A stretch of 64,000 nucleotides of DNA from Deltaproteobacteria bacterium (GTDB taxonomy: Bacteria > Myxococcota > Kuafuiibacteriia > Kuafuiibacteriales > Kuafuiibacteriaceae): the NCBI GenBank assembly GCA_020632995.1, contig JACKEN010000014.1, positions 117,974 through 181,973 of the forward strand. The letters are read 5' to 3'. Each line of letters begins with the position of its first letter. Position 1 is the first letter of the stretch. Shown in pieces: positions 27,507-38,840 of the stretch. The notes under the pieces were generated by a model. It saw nothing but the letters and a program-made list of their open reading frames with translations, searched no databases and was not told where the DNA came from. A program made the position numbers and the translations under genes.

Positions 27507-28034
27507 TCAGTAGACGGCGATACCGGTGAGGTCGTAGGTGCTGAAGGGGCCTGGCCGGTTGGCACCGCCGGTGGGCCGCTTCGGGGCCATCATCGCGCGC
27601 AGGTTGAAGCTGGGCGGGCCGCCCTCGAGGCCGCCCACGCCGTCCGCGCGCACCCAGTAGCGGCCGGGTCGCACCGGCACGCCGGCCTGCTGCAGGCGGA
27701 GGATGTCCACCGGGTGGAGGGCCCGGCCGTTCACCACCACCGCGCTCTGGCCGCCCGAGGCGCCGAACCAGAGCTTGCCGGGGACGGGGAGCCCCGGTGG
27801 CAAGAGACCTTGCGCCGGGCCGCCCTCGAGCCCCCAGGCGCCGGAGAGGTGATCGTACCAGAAGCGCCCGGGGATCAGCTGGGCGCCGAGCTGCTGAGAG
27901 AGCGCCTGCTGCTGCTGCGTGCTCAGCTTCACTTGATTGATCACCACCGTCTTGGGCGCGGCGTGCGCGACGGCGGCGGCGAAGAGGAGTCCGAGGCCGG
28001 CGAAGAGGGCCGGTATCCCGCGGGGCAGGGCCAT
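27507..28034 (-). CDS. Secreted protein with two PGR(F/Y)W repeats
   Basis: 175 residues with a clear signal peptide (MALPRGIPALFAGLGLLFAAAVAHA). The mature protein holds two similar units: PGRFWYDHLSGAWGLEGGP and PGRYWVRADGVGGLEGGP, about 80 residues apart, so it arose by internal duplication. The frame runs further upstream but the added residues lack a signal. The stop lies 6 nt from the convergent response regulator. The pseudokinase gene ends 58 nt upstream on the same strand. The function is unknown. Confidence 0.75.
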   Translation of the reverse strand: MALPRGIPALFAGLGLLFAAAVAHAAPKTVVINQVKLSTQQQQALSQQLGAQLIPGRFWYDHLSGAWGLEGGPAQGLLPPGLPVPGKLWFGASGGQSAVVVNGRALHPVDILRLQQAGVPVRPGRYWVRADGVGGLEGGPPSFNLRAMMAPKRPTGGANRPGPFSTYDLTGIAVY

Positions 28035-28092
28035 GTCTGAAGAGTATACGAACGAGCCGCGCAGATCAGGCACGTGCTGGCGCCCACAACCC

Positions 28093-29631
28093 TCAATACG
28101 GGTTGTCTTTGAAGTCGACCTCATCTCCTTCATCCGCGGAGGGCGGCTCTTCCGAACCTGCGGGCACGAGGTCCAACGTGAGGCTGCGCGTCTCTCCCCC
28201 GCCGAAGCGCACCTTGCGCTCCACCGTGGCGTAGCCCTCGAGGCGGATCACCACCTTGTGCTCCACGTCACCGCGCAGGCCGGGCACCGTGACCGGGGTG
28301 GTGCCCATCGCCTCGCCGTCGATCTGGACGTCTGCTCCGTGCGGCTCGGTCACGATGCGCAGGCGGCCTTGCGGAATGGTCGAGCCGCCGCGGGCCATGT
28401 ACACCCCGCCGCCCAGCGCGAGCGCGCCCGCGGCCAGCACCCAGAGCAGGAGGCCGCGCCGCGGCGGGGGGCGCTGCGGTGCTGGCGCCGGGTGGTGGGT
28501 GACGGAGTGGGAGGGGGCGGTGAGATCCACCGACGGCTCCGGCTCCATGAGGTCGGGGCTCAGGGGCGGGAGGCTGTGGGCGAGGGCCTGCAGCGTGGCG
28601 TCGAGCTCGGCCAGGTTCTGCTCGGCCGGGCGGTGCCGCTCGGCGATGGCGCTCCGGATGGCGCTGAGGGGGCCATCGGGGCGCTCCAGGAGCTCGGGGC
28701 GGGGCGGGGTGGCCCACAGCTCGAGCAGCCGATCCAGGCGGTCGACCTGGGCCGGGAAGGTCGCTTGCATCAGCTCGGCCAGGAGCGGCGACCCGGCGTC
28801 CGGGTCCAGGCGCAAGATCTCCTGCTCCAGGGCGCGCGCGAGGGCGGTGGCGTTCTCGAAGCGCTGGCCCCGCTCGACCGAGAGGGCCTTCATCACCAGC
28901 TCGTCCACCGACGGGTCGCAGCTCGCGCCGCGGCTCGAGGGTCGCAGCGCCGCGCCGCTCAGCACCGCCGCGCGGATCTCGGTGTCGTTGCCGCCTTGCA
29001 GGACAGGTTGACCGGTGAGGAGCTCCCACAGCACCAGGCCGACCCCGTGCACGTCGACGCGCGCGTCGAGGTCGGTCATCCCCGCCGCTTGCTCCGGCGA
29101 CAGGTAGCGGGCCTGACCGTGGCGGTGGTCGTGGCCCACCAGCCCGGAGTCCAGCAGGCGCGCGACGCCGTCGTAGCCCACCGTGATGTTGGCGGGGGAG
29201 ACCCGCCCGTAGGGCACCGGCCCGCTCGGCCGCAGGTGGATGAACTCCAGCGCCCAGGACACGTGCAACCCCACCAGCAGGGCGGCGGTCACCGGCCACG
29301 GGCCGTGGTCCTGGGCCGCGAGGACCACGTCGAGGGTCTCGCCGTGGGCGAAGTCCGTGACCATGTAGAGCCGGCCGTTCTGGTCCAGCACCTCCCGCGT
29401 GGCGAGCGTGTGGGGGTGCGGGCTGCGGCCGAGGGTGGACCCGGGCACGTAGCCGGGCTGGTCCGCGGTGTACATCGCGTACTCCGGGCGCGGGACCTTC
29501 ATCGCGAAGAGGGCGCCGGCGCCGTGGTCGCCGAGCTTGCGGGCCAGGTAGACGTGGCTCACCCGCCCGGTGGACCAGTGCCCGAGCACTTCATAGTCGC
29601 CGATCCGGCGGTCCGGCCCCTCGAGCGCCAA
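28093..29631 (-). CDS. Kinase-fold protein (predicted pseudokinase) with C-terminal PEGA domain
   Basis: 512 residues from a TTG start. The kinase fold (about 10-260) keeps the ATP-binding Lys45 (AMKVP), but the catalytic loop reads YGRVSPAN (141-148) instead of HRDLKPEN, the metal-binding DFG is DSG (161-163) and the glycine loop lacks its pattern (GHWSTGRVSHVY). Catalysis is therefore unlikely. A helical linker, one membrane segment (LLLWVLAAGALALGGGVYM) and an exported PEGA domain (GRLRIVTEPHGADVQIDG...GTTPVTVPGL) follow, ending in an acidic tail. It may act as a scaffold between cytoplasm and periplasm. It is probably cotranscribed with the TPR-DUF4388 gene 40 nt upstream. Confidence 0.88.
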   Translation of the reverse strand: MALEGPDRRIGDYEVLGHWSTGRVSHVYLARKLGDHGAGALFAMKVPRPEYAMYTADQPGYVPGSTLGRSPHPHTLATREVLDQNGRLYMVTDFAHGETLDVVLAAQDHGPWPVTAALLVGLHVSWALEFIHLRPSGPVPYGRVSPANITVGYDGVARLLDSGLVGHDHRHGQARYLSPEQAAGMTDLDARVDVHGVGLVLWELLTGQPVLQGGNDTEIRAAVLSGAALRPSSRGASCDPSVDELVMKALSVERGQRFENATALARALEQEILRLDPDAGSPLLAELMQATFPAQVDRLDRLLELWATPPRPELLERPDGPLSAIRSAIAERHRPAEQNLAELDATLQALAHSLPPLSPDLMEPEPSVDLTAPSHSVTHHPAPAPQRPPPRRGLLLWVLAAGALALGGGVYMARGGSTIPQGRLRIVTEPHGADVQIDGEAMGTTPVTVPGLRGDVEHKVVIRLEGYATVERKVRFGGGETRSLTLDLVPAGSEEPPSADEGDEVDFKDNPY

Positions 29632-29671
29632 GGTGTATCCTTGTTACCCCGGGCCAACCTCCAAGGCCAGA

Positions 29672-31072
29672 TCAGCGCCGCTCGGCGGCCTCGTCCAGGC
29701 GCCGCATGACCTCCAGGAGGGCAAAGCGCGTATCCAGACTGTGGGACTGGTGCGCCTTGTGGGTGAAGGTGACGCCCCTTCGGAAGGAGAACGTACCCCC
29801 GCGCCACTGGGCGGCGGCGACGAGGGTGTCGATGATCTTGCCGTCCAGGCGCTCCGCCAGCGCCTCCTCCGACATCAGGCCGTGCTCCACCACCGCGTGG
29901 GCCACGGTCTGATTCGGGCTCCGGGTGAGGGTGGCCTCCAGCGCCTGCCGCGGGACATCGCCGGTCTCTACCAACACGTCGCCGAGCCGGGGCCCGGTGC
30001 TCAGGGTGGCGGCGGACAGGCGCCCCTGGCTCAGGTAGAGGGTGGCCTCGCCCTCGGGCCCGGTGATGCAGAGCTCGCCGCTGGCCGCGTTGTTGGTGAA
30101 GAACTCCAGCAGGTTCGGCAGGGTCACCACGTCCAGCAGCCCCGACATCTCGGAGGAGTCGTCGGTGGTCGGCTGGACGCCGCGCAGGTCATCTTGCAGT
30201 GCCTTCACGTCCGCCTGGATCCGCAGGTCTTGGGGCGCGAGGGCGGCCGCCTTCAGGAGCGCGGCGAGGGCGAGCGGGCGGCGCTCTGCCCGTACCAGGG
30301 CCCGGCCCAGGGCGTGCTGCGCCATGGCCCAGCCGGGGGCGAGGCGGGTGGCCTCTTCGAACGCCTCCAGCGCGCGGTCGATCTGCCCCATGACCATGTG
30401 GGTGAGGCCGAGCTCGAGGTGGATCTCCTCGAGGTCGGGGTCCATCTTGAGGGCGTCCTCGAGGACCTCGAGCGCGCGGGCGCTCTCGCCGAGCTCCCGG
30501 AGCGAGCGCCCGAGGCCGCACATCTCGGTCGCGCCCTTCACCCCCTCCTCCAACAGGGTCACCGCCTCGGCGTGCTGGCCGAGCCGTGACAGGGCGAGGC
30601 CCAGGCCGGTGGCGGTCTGGGCGCCGTGCGGATCGAGGTTGCGCGCCGCCCGCCACGCCGCCGCGCTCCCCGCGAGGTCACCGCGCTTGGCCAGGGTGAT
30701 GCCCAAGAGCTCGTGGGCCGCCACGTGCTGGGGGTCGAGGTCGATGGTGAGCTGCAGGTGGTCCGCCGCCTCGGCGAGGGCGTCCTCCTCGGACAGGATC
30801 GTGGCCAGGGTGAAGTGGGCCTGCACCGGATCTTCGCTCAGGCTCGCCCAGCGCCGCAGGCTGTCTTGCGCCGCGACGACCCCGCGCCGGCGGACCTGGA
30901 GCGCGGCCAGGAACCCATGGGCGTCGGCAGAGAGCGGGTCGAGCTCGAGGGCGCGGGCGTAGGTGCGCTCCGCGTCCTCCCACGCCCCCATGGTCTCCAG
31001 CTCGCGCGCGGCCCGGACCCGATCCTGGGCCTCCACGGTCCGCGTCGCCGTCCCTGCCTGGCCCTCCGTCAC
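29672..31072 (-). CDS. TPR protein with C-terminal DUF4388 domain
   Basis: 466 residues. About nine tetratricopeptide repeats cover residues 20-300 (AERTYARALELDPLSADAHGFLAAL; RALEAFEEATRLAPGWAMAQHALG). From about 315 a DUF4388 domain follows: SGLLDVVTLPNLLEFFTNNAASGELCI...GEATLYLSQGRL...GDVLVETG...IIDTLVAAAQWRGGTFSFR. DUF4388 is frequent in Myxococcota regulatory proteins and is thought to mediate protein contacts. There is no signal peptide. It is divergent from phosphofructokinase. The adjacent pseudokinase suggests a shared signalling complex, by context only. Confidence 0.9.
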   Translation of the reverse strand: MTEGQAGTATRTVEAQDRVRAARELETMGAWEDAERTYARALELDPLSADAHGFLAALQVRRRGVVAAQDSLRRWASLSEDPVQAHFTLATILSEEDALAEAADHLQLTIDLDPQHVAAHELLGITLAKRGDLAGSAAAWRAARNLDPHGAQTATGLGLALSRLGQHAEAVTLLEEGVKGATEMCGLGRSLRELGESARALEVLEDALKMDPDLEEIHLELGLTHMVMGQIDRALEAFEEATRLAPGWAMAQHALGRALVRAERRPLALAALLKAAALAPQDLRIQADVKALQDDLRGVQPTTDDSSEMSGLLDVVTLPNLLEFFTNNAASGELCITGPEGEATLYLSQGRLSAATLSTGPRLGDVLVETGDVPRQALEATLTRSPNQTVAHAVVEHGLMSEEALAERLDGKIIDTLVAAAQWRGGTFSFRRGVTFTHKAHQSHSLDTRFALLEVMRRLDEAAERR

Positions 31073-31188
31073 GTGTTCCCCCGGGGTGGCGCTGACCAGG
31101 GGTCGCGCGCCGCGTCCGCATGATCCCTCGCCCCGCCTTCTCGCACAACGCGCAGATCATTGACACTTTGCGTTAGACGCATTGGTCG

Positions 31189-31200
31189 CTCTACGTAGAG
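31189..31200. promoter_or_regulatory. Perfect 12-bp palindrome in divergent promoter region
   Basis: CTCTACGTAGAG is a perfect palindrome in the 174-bp gap between the TPR-DUF4388 gene and phosphofructokinase. A TTGACA (31160-31165) lies 23 bp to its left but no good -10 follows at the usual spacing. It may be a regulator site. Confidence 0.35.
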
Positions 31201-31246
31201 TTACGCCGGTTGCGGACCGGGGTGAAGTGGTGGTCAGCTTGGCCCC

Positions 31247-32574
<1,328 letters not shown>

Positions 32575-32575
<1 letters not shown>

Positions 32576-33729
32576 TGGTGCGGTGGGCGGCGGGCGCCGC
32601 CGCCCTGGGCGCGCTCTTCGGCTTCGACGTTGGGGCGGCGGAGGCGGCGGAGGGCACCCGCACCGCCACCATCGCCGCGACGACCACGGCCACGGTCGCG
32701 AGCACCGCCACCGCCACCGCGGCCGAGCCGCGGAGCTGGCTCGACGACTGGGTGGCCATCCCCATCGTCTTCTACACCCCCGAGACCAGGCTCGGCCTGG
32801 GCGGGATGATCATCTACAGCTTCGACGGGCCCGAGAACCAGGGCGCGCGGCGGAGCAACCTGCAGTTCCGCGGCTTCTACACCATGGAGAAGCAGATCTC
32901 CTTCTACCTGGAGCCCAACGTCTGGATGTTCGGGGACTTCGTCGGGATCACCGGGTGGATGGAGTGGCGCAAGTACCCTTTCAAGTTCTACGGGGTGGGC
33001 AACGACCCCGACCTCGACGTCCTGGACGACTACACCGAGCAGGTCTTCGAGGCGATCCCGCAGGTCACCTTTCGCCTCCACGGCCCCCTGCGGGCCGGGG
33101 TGAACGCCCACATCCTGACCGGTGAGTTCAAGAGCTATCCGGCCGACGGCCTCCTCGTGGGCACCGGCGCGGTCGGCCTCGGGGACCTCACCGCGGTGGG
33201 CTTCGGGCCCACGCTGGGTTGGGACACCCGGGACTCCAACTTTTGGCCCAAGGCGGGGAGTCTGGTGAGCCTCGACCTCACCGTCTTCAACACCGCGTTC
33301 GGCTCGGACTACAGCTTCACCCGCTTCAGCGCCGACCTTCGGACCTACTTCAACCCCTGGCGGGACCACGCCCTCGCGCTGCAAGGGCTCTTGCGGCTCT
33401 CCGACGGCACGGTGCCGTTCTTCTTCTACCCCGATCTCGGCGGGGTGCGGACCCTGCGCGGCTGGTACAAGGGGTCGCTCCGCGACCAGCACTCCTACGC
33501 GCTGCAGGCCGAGTACCGCGCTCCGATCTGGTGGCGCTTCGGCCTCGTCGCCTTCGCCGGGGTGGGGCAGGTGGTGCCCAACCTGAAGGACATCGATCCG
33601 ACGAAGCTCCGGGGATCGGTGGGCGGCGGGATCCGGTTCAGGCTCAACGACGAGGGCGTGAACATCCGGGTGGACTTCGCGTACGGCGGGCAGTTCGAGT
33701 TCTACTTCCAGGTGGGCGAGGCGTTCTGA
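32575..33729 (+). CDS. Outer-membrane beta-barrel protein (Omp85/surface-antigen-like)
   Basis: 384 residues. A hydrophobic start (GAAALGALFGFDVGAAEA) is a likely signal peptide, followed by a Thr/Ala-rich segment (AATTTATVASTATATAA). The rest alternates beta-strands with aromatic girdles (FRGFYTMEKQISFYLEPNVWMFG; FDVSADLRTYF-like strands), shows GGVRTLRGWYKGSLRD, similar to the VRG(Y/F) element of Omp85 barrels, and ends ...FEFYFQVGEAF with a C-terminal Phe. No POTRA domains are present. It is translationally coupled to phosphofructokinase through TGATG, an unexpected partner. The function is unknown. Confidence 0.85.
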
Positions 33730-33735
33730 GCGACG

Positions 33736-35357
<1,622 letters not shown>

Positions 35358-35361
<4 letters not shown>

Positions 35362-36242
35362 AAGCGACCCCCGATCTGGATCGTCGCTGCGCCGGGGCCC
35401 GGCACCACCGCCGCGGTGATCGGCGGCTCGGGCGTGTCGAGGTACCACAACAGGGCGCCGGTGATCGCGGCCGCCCCCGCGGTGGCGAACAGGAGATCCG
35501 CGGCGAGGGCCTTGCTGTCCACCCGGTCGATGCGGTCGGCGGGGCAGGCCACGGTGGCGCAGCCCTCGTCCTCGAGCTCGTTGTAGTCTGCGCGGGCCGA
35601 GATGCCCAGGCCGGTGCCCGCGGCGAGGGCGGCCACCGCAACCCCGCCTGCGATCCAGGCCGACAGGGGCGGGGGGCGGGAGAAGGCCGGGGTGGACGTC
35701 CGGACCCGCTCCATCACCACCACCTGGGGGGGCGGCGGGGCGGGCGGGGGCGCGGGGCGGAGCCGCGCCTCGGGCAGGAGCTGGGGCGCGGCGCGCTGGA
35801 TCGCGTCGGGCACGCTCTCGCGCACCGTGTCCACCACCACCGCGTCGCGGTTCACCGCGCGCCCGGTGGGCACGTGGATCCAGGTGGGCTCGACCTGGAG
35901 CCGGGTGCCCAGCCGCACCGCCACCAGGGCGAGGAGCTCGTCGACCTCGAGGATGCCAGCCACCTTGCGCTGACACGCGGGCTCGCGGAAGCACCCCTCG
36001 GGGAGCTGCATCGGGGCGAGGCGCCGGTCCACCTCCCGGCCGCCGGCCACGTCGACGACGAGGGCCCGGCGCAGGGCGTCGGCTACCTGCTCGGCCAGCT
36101 GCACCTGGGCGCCGTGGTCGAGGTTGACCGCGGTGTCGATCACCACCGCCACCCGGGGCGCGGCGTCCTCGGCCGCCGCCGCGGCGGGGACCAGCCCGAT
36201 CGAGAGGGCGAGGCAGAGCTCAAGGCAGGACGGCGAACGCAA
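35358..36242 (-). CDS. Exported protein with two C-terminal membrane segments
   Basis: 294 residues. The signal peptide is CLALSIGLVPAAAAA. The domain at about 28-150 (RVAVVIDTAVNLDHGAQVQLAEQVADALRRAL...VDELLALVAVRLG) is an alpha/beta fold seen in periplasmic proteins of Myxococcota, with a Cys pair in EGCFREPACQRK. A Pro-rich linker follows, then a hydrophobic segment (AWIAGGVAVAALAAGTGLGISA), CATVACPADR, and a second segment (LLFATAGAAAITGALLWYL). It sits between the Gly-rich lipoprotein and the kinase on one strand, overlapping the kinase by 4 nt, so a shared pathway is plausible. No enzymatic motif is seen. Confidence 0.8.
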
Positions 36243-37713
36243 GGCAGTTCCTCCCTTCGATGTCGGCCGCGGGCTCCCGCGAGGCGAGCAGGCAGATCTC
36301 GCGGTGGCCGGGGCTCAGGCTCAGCGGCGCGCTCTTCGCCTGCCCCTCCGCGTCGGCCTGGAGCTGGAGCGGGTCACCGCCGTCGACGCTCATGTAATAC
36401 AGCCGCCCGGCCACCCCGGTGATGGTGATGGTCGCGCCCTCGGCCGGGAGCCAGAACGGGGTGTCGGGGAGCCAGGTGGGGCCGACGAGGGGCGCGACCG
36501 AGGTCGACGTCAACGTCTGCAAGGGAACCTGCGTGAAGATGAAGCCGCTCGCGCCGGCGCCCCCGTTGTTCATGCACGCCTCGGTCTGGGTGCCGGTGCC
36601 GCCGCTGACGTCGACCGCGCCCCGCGAGACGGACCACGCCCGCAACAGCACCACGCCCCCGGAGCCGCCGCCGGCCCCGCCGCGGGTACACTCGTCGGCC
36701 GCCCGCCGGCCGCCCGGGCCGCCCCTGGCGGAGATCTCGTCGAAGCTGATCGTCCCGCGGCTCACGCGGGCCACCGCCCCGCCGCCGCCGCCGCCCATCC
36801 CGCCGGCCGCGCCGCCGCCGCCGCCGCTCCCGCGCAGCGCGCGCAGGCCTACCGTCATGACGTGGCCGGTCTTGGCCGCGCCGCCCGCGCCCCCATCGCC
36901 GCCGTTGGGATCTTCGCCCGCGTTGCCGGGGCCCTGGCCCCCGCCCCCGCCCGCCCCGGTGGCCGGGTCGCCGGGCTGGCCGGTCGCGCCGCCGCTGTCG
37001 TCACCGCAGATCGCGTCCTGACCCGAGCCGCCGCCCGCACACCCGCCCGCCCCCGGGGTGCCGTCGGTCTGGCCGTTGGCGTCGAGGGTGCCGACGATGG
37101 TGATGTCGGCGGTGGCGAACAGCCGGCCGCCCAGCAGCGCCTGCGGCCGCACCGTGCCCGGGCCCACCGTGATGCGGCTGTAGAGCGTGGGGCCCTCGCC
37201 GGGGATCGTGTCGCCGTCGATCACCCGGAGCTCGTCGAGCCCGGTCACCGTCACCGTCGCGGTGACGCTCTCGCCGCCCCGGTGCAGGGTGAGTTGCGCT
37301 TCCTTGCGATCACCCGCGCCCAGCGCCTCGTCCACCGGGACCGCGACCGCCACCGCCAGGTAGTCCCCGTTCGTGGAGGCCTGGTAGCCCTCGACCACCA
37401 GGTCGTCGGAGGTGACGCGGTCGACGGTGAGCCCGGTGCCCTCGACGACCACCACGGTGGGCCGGATCTCGACGTCGTCGCCCACGCCCGAGCCCAGGCC
37501 CTCCGGCAGATCGTCGGTGAGCACCCGGGTGACCGCGAGGGGCGTCGGTCCGGCGTCCGGCACCGTGCCGCCGTCCGCGAAGCCGCCGTCGGCCAGGCCC
37601 GCGTCCTCGTCCGCCCCGTGTCCGCGGAACCGGTCCGTGTCGAGGGCCAGGGAGCACCCCGTGGCCATCAGCACCGCCAATAGGCAAAGCCAGCGCATCG
37701 GCGGTGGGAGCAT
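36220..37713 (-). CDS. Glycine-rich lipoprotein
   Basis: 497 residues. Lipoprotein signal MRWLCLLAVLMATGC, lipidated Cys20 from the ATG at 37713 (GGGGC upstream); ATG 37698 is the alternative. An Asp/Gly/Ala linker (DEDAGLADGGFADGG) follows, then an Ig-like beta region (about 60-170), then some 150 residues dominated by glycine runs, and a C-terminal beta domain with a WLPAEGATITITGVAGRLYY segment. The Gly-rich core resembles the collapsed beta-helix or adhesin regions of surface proteins. Its 3' end overlaps the next gene by 23 nt. The function is unknown; surface exposure is inferred. Confidence 0.82.
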   Translation of the reverse strand: MLPPPMRWLCLLAVLMATGCSLALDTDRFRGHGADEDAGLADGGFADGGTVPDAGPTPLAVTRVLTDDLPEGLGSGVGDDVEIRPTVVVVEGTGLTVDRVTSDDLVVEGYQASTNGDYLAVAVAVPVDEALGAGDRKEAQLTLHRGGESVTATVTVTGLDELRVIDGDTIPGEGPTLYSRITVGPGTVRPQALLGGRLFATADITIVGTLDANGQTDGTPGAGGCAGGGSGQDAICGDDSGGATGQPGDPATGAGGGGGQGPGNAGEDPNGGDGGAGGAAKTGHVMTVGLRALRGSGGGGGAAGGMGGGGGGAVARVSRGTISFDEISARGGPGGRRAADECTRGGAGGGSGGVVLLRAWSVSRGAVDVSGGTGTQTEACMNNGGAGASGFIFTQVPLQTLTSTSVAPLVGPTWLPDTPFWLPAEGATITITGVAGRLYYMSVDGGDPLQLQADAEGQAKSAPLSLSPGHREICLLASREPAADIEGRNCLAFAVLP

Positions 37714-37838
37714 AGCAGCCCCGGATCCGGGCGCACGTTCTTGTTTGCCCGTTTGGGGGTTGGCTTTCGTCGGGGCGGGCCCCGGAGTCGGCGGCGCAAG
37801 GTGGTGAGGCACGCGACATCCGGGCTACAACGGCGGAT

Positions 37839-38792
37839 GTGACACGTTACGTGGTCATGGGGGCCGGCGCGATCGGCGGCGCGGTGGGCGCGCGGCTCCA
37901 TGAGGCGGGCTGCGACGTGGTGCTCGTGGCCCGAGGCGCGCACGGCGCGGCGATGGCCGCCCATGGCCTGGAGCTGGCCGAGCCCGATCGCGTCCGTCGG
38001 GTCCGGGCGCCGGTGGTGCTGGATCCGGCGTCGCTCCACCTCGGGGCGGACGACGTGGTGCTCCTCGCGGTGAAGTCGCAGCACACCGAGGCGGCGCTCG
38101 ACGCGCTGCCGCTCACCCGCGCGGTGCCGGTGGTGTGCCTGCAGAACGGGGTGCGCAACGAGGATTGCGCCCTGGCCCGGGTCGACCACGTCCTCGGGGC
38201 GATGGTGTGGAGCCCCGCGACCCTGCTCGTCCCCGGTCGGGTCGAGGTGCACGCCGCGCCGCCGGGCCTCATCCTGCTCGGGCCGTGGGCGGGCCCATGC
38301 GATGCGCTGGCCGATGCGGTGGCGGCCGACCTGTGCAAGGCAGGTTTCGTGGCCCGGGCGGAGCCCGAGATCCGGGCCTACAAGTACACGAAGCTCCTCA
38401 CCAACCTGGTGGGCCCGGCCCAGGCCCTGTGCGGCCCGGAGGGCGTCACCCGCGCCCTCCGCACCCGGCTCCGCGAGGAGGGCGAGGCCGCGCTCACCGC
38501 GGCCGGGATCCCCTTCGTGCCCGCCCAGGCGCTCCTCGCCCGGGCCGCGGCGGTGAAGGACGCCCCGGTGGAGGGCGCGCCCCGCCAGGGGGGCTCGACC
38601 TGGCAGAGCTTCGCCCGCGGCGCCGGTTCGGCCGAGACCGAGCACCTGAACGGCGAGATCGTCCGCCTGGGGCGGCTCCACGGGGTGGACGTCACGGTGA
38701 ACGCGCGCCTGGTGGCAGCCTCGGAGGCCGCCTTGCGCGAAGGGTGGCGGCCGGGGGCGGTGACGGCGGAGGCGCTCTTGGCGGGGACCTGA
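37839..38792 (+). CDS. Ketopantoate reductase family protein (ApbA/PanE)
   Basis: 317 residues from a GTG start. The Rossmann motif GAGAIGGAVGARL (8-20) binds NADPH. LLAVKSQHTEAAL and LQNGVRNED are the conserved cofactor and substrate strands, and YKYTKLLTNL carries the catalytic Lys. The family reduces 2-dehydropantoate to pantoate in coenzyme A synthesis; related members act on other 2-keto acids, so the assignment is at family level. The first dyad operator of the lipoprotein array overlaps its stop codon. Confidence 0.88.
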   Translation: MTRYVVMGAGAIGGAVGARLHEAGCDVVLVARGAHGAAMAAHGLELAEPDRVRRVRAPVVLDPASLHLGADDVVLLAVKSQHTEAALDALPLTRAVPVVCLQNGVRNEDCALARVDHVLGAMVWSPATLLVPGRVEVHAAPPGLILLGPWAGPCDALADAVAADLCKAGFVARAEPEIRAYKYTKLLTNLVGPAQALCGPEGVTRALRTRLREEGEAALTAAGIPFVPAQALLARAAAVKDAPVEGAPRQGGSTWQSFARGAGSAETEHLNGEIVRLGRLHGVDVTVNARLVAASEAALREGWRPGAVTAEALLAGT

Positions 38793-38804
38793 CCCTGGGG
38801 CCAG
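38789..38804. promoter_or_regulatory. Array dyad element 1
   Basis: CTGACCC-TG-GGGCCAG, a 7+2+7 inverted repeat with one mismatch. Its right end lies exactly 36 bp before the GTG start of lipoprotein A. Confidence 0.65.
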
Positions 38805-38840
38805 TTGGTTCGGCCGGTCTCATCGTGGGAAGGTGCCGTC

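Noticed and set aside
36600..37050. Possible CCG/GCC repeat tract as a regulatory or replication repeat
   Set aside because: It encodes the glycine-rich core of a lipoprotein, which explains the low complexity.
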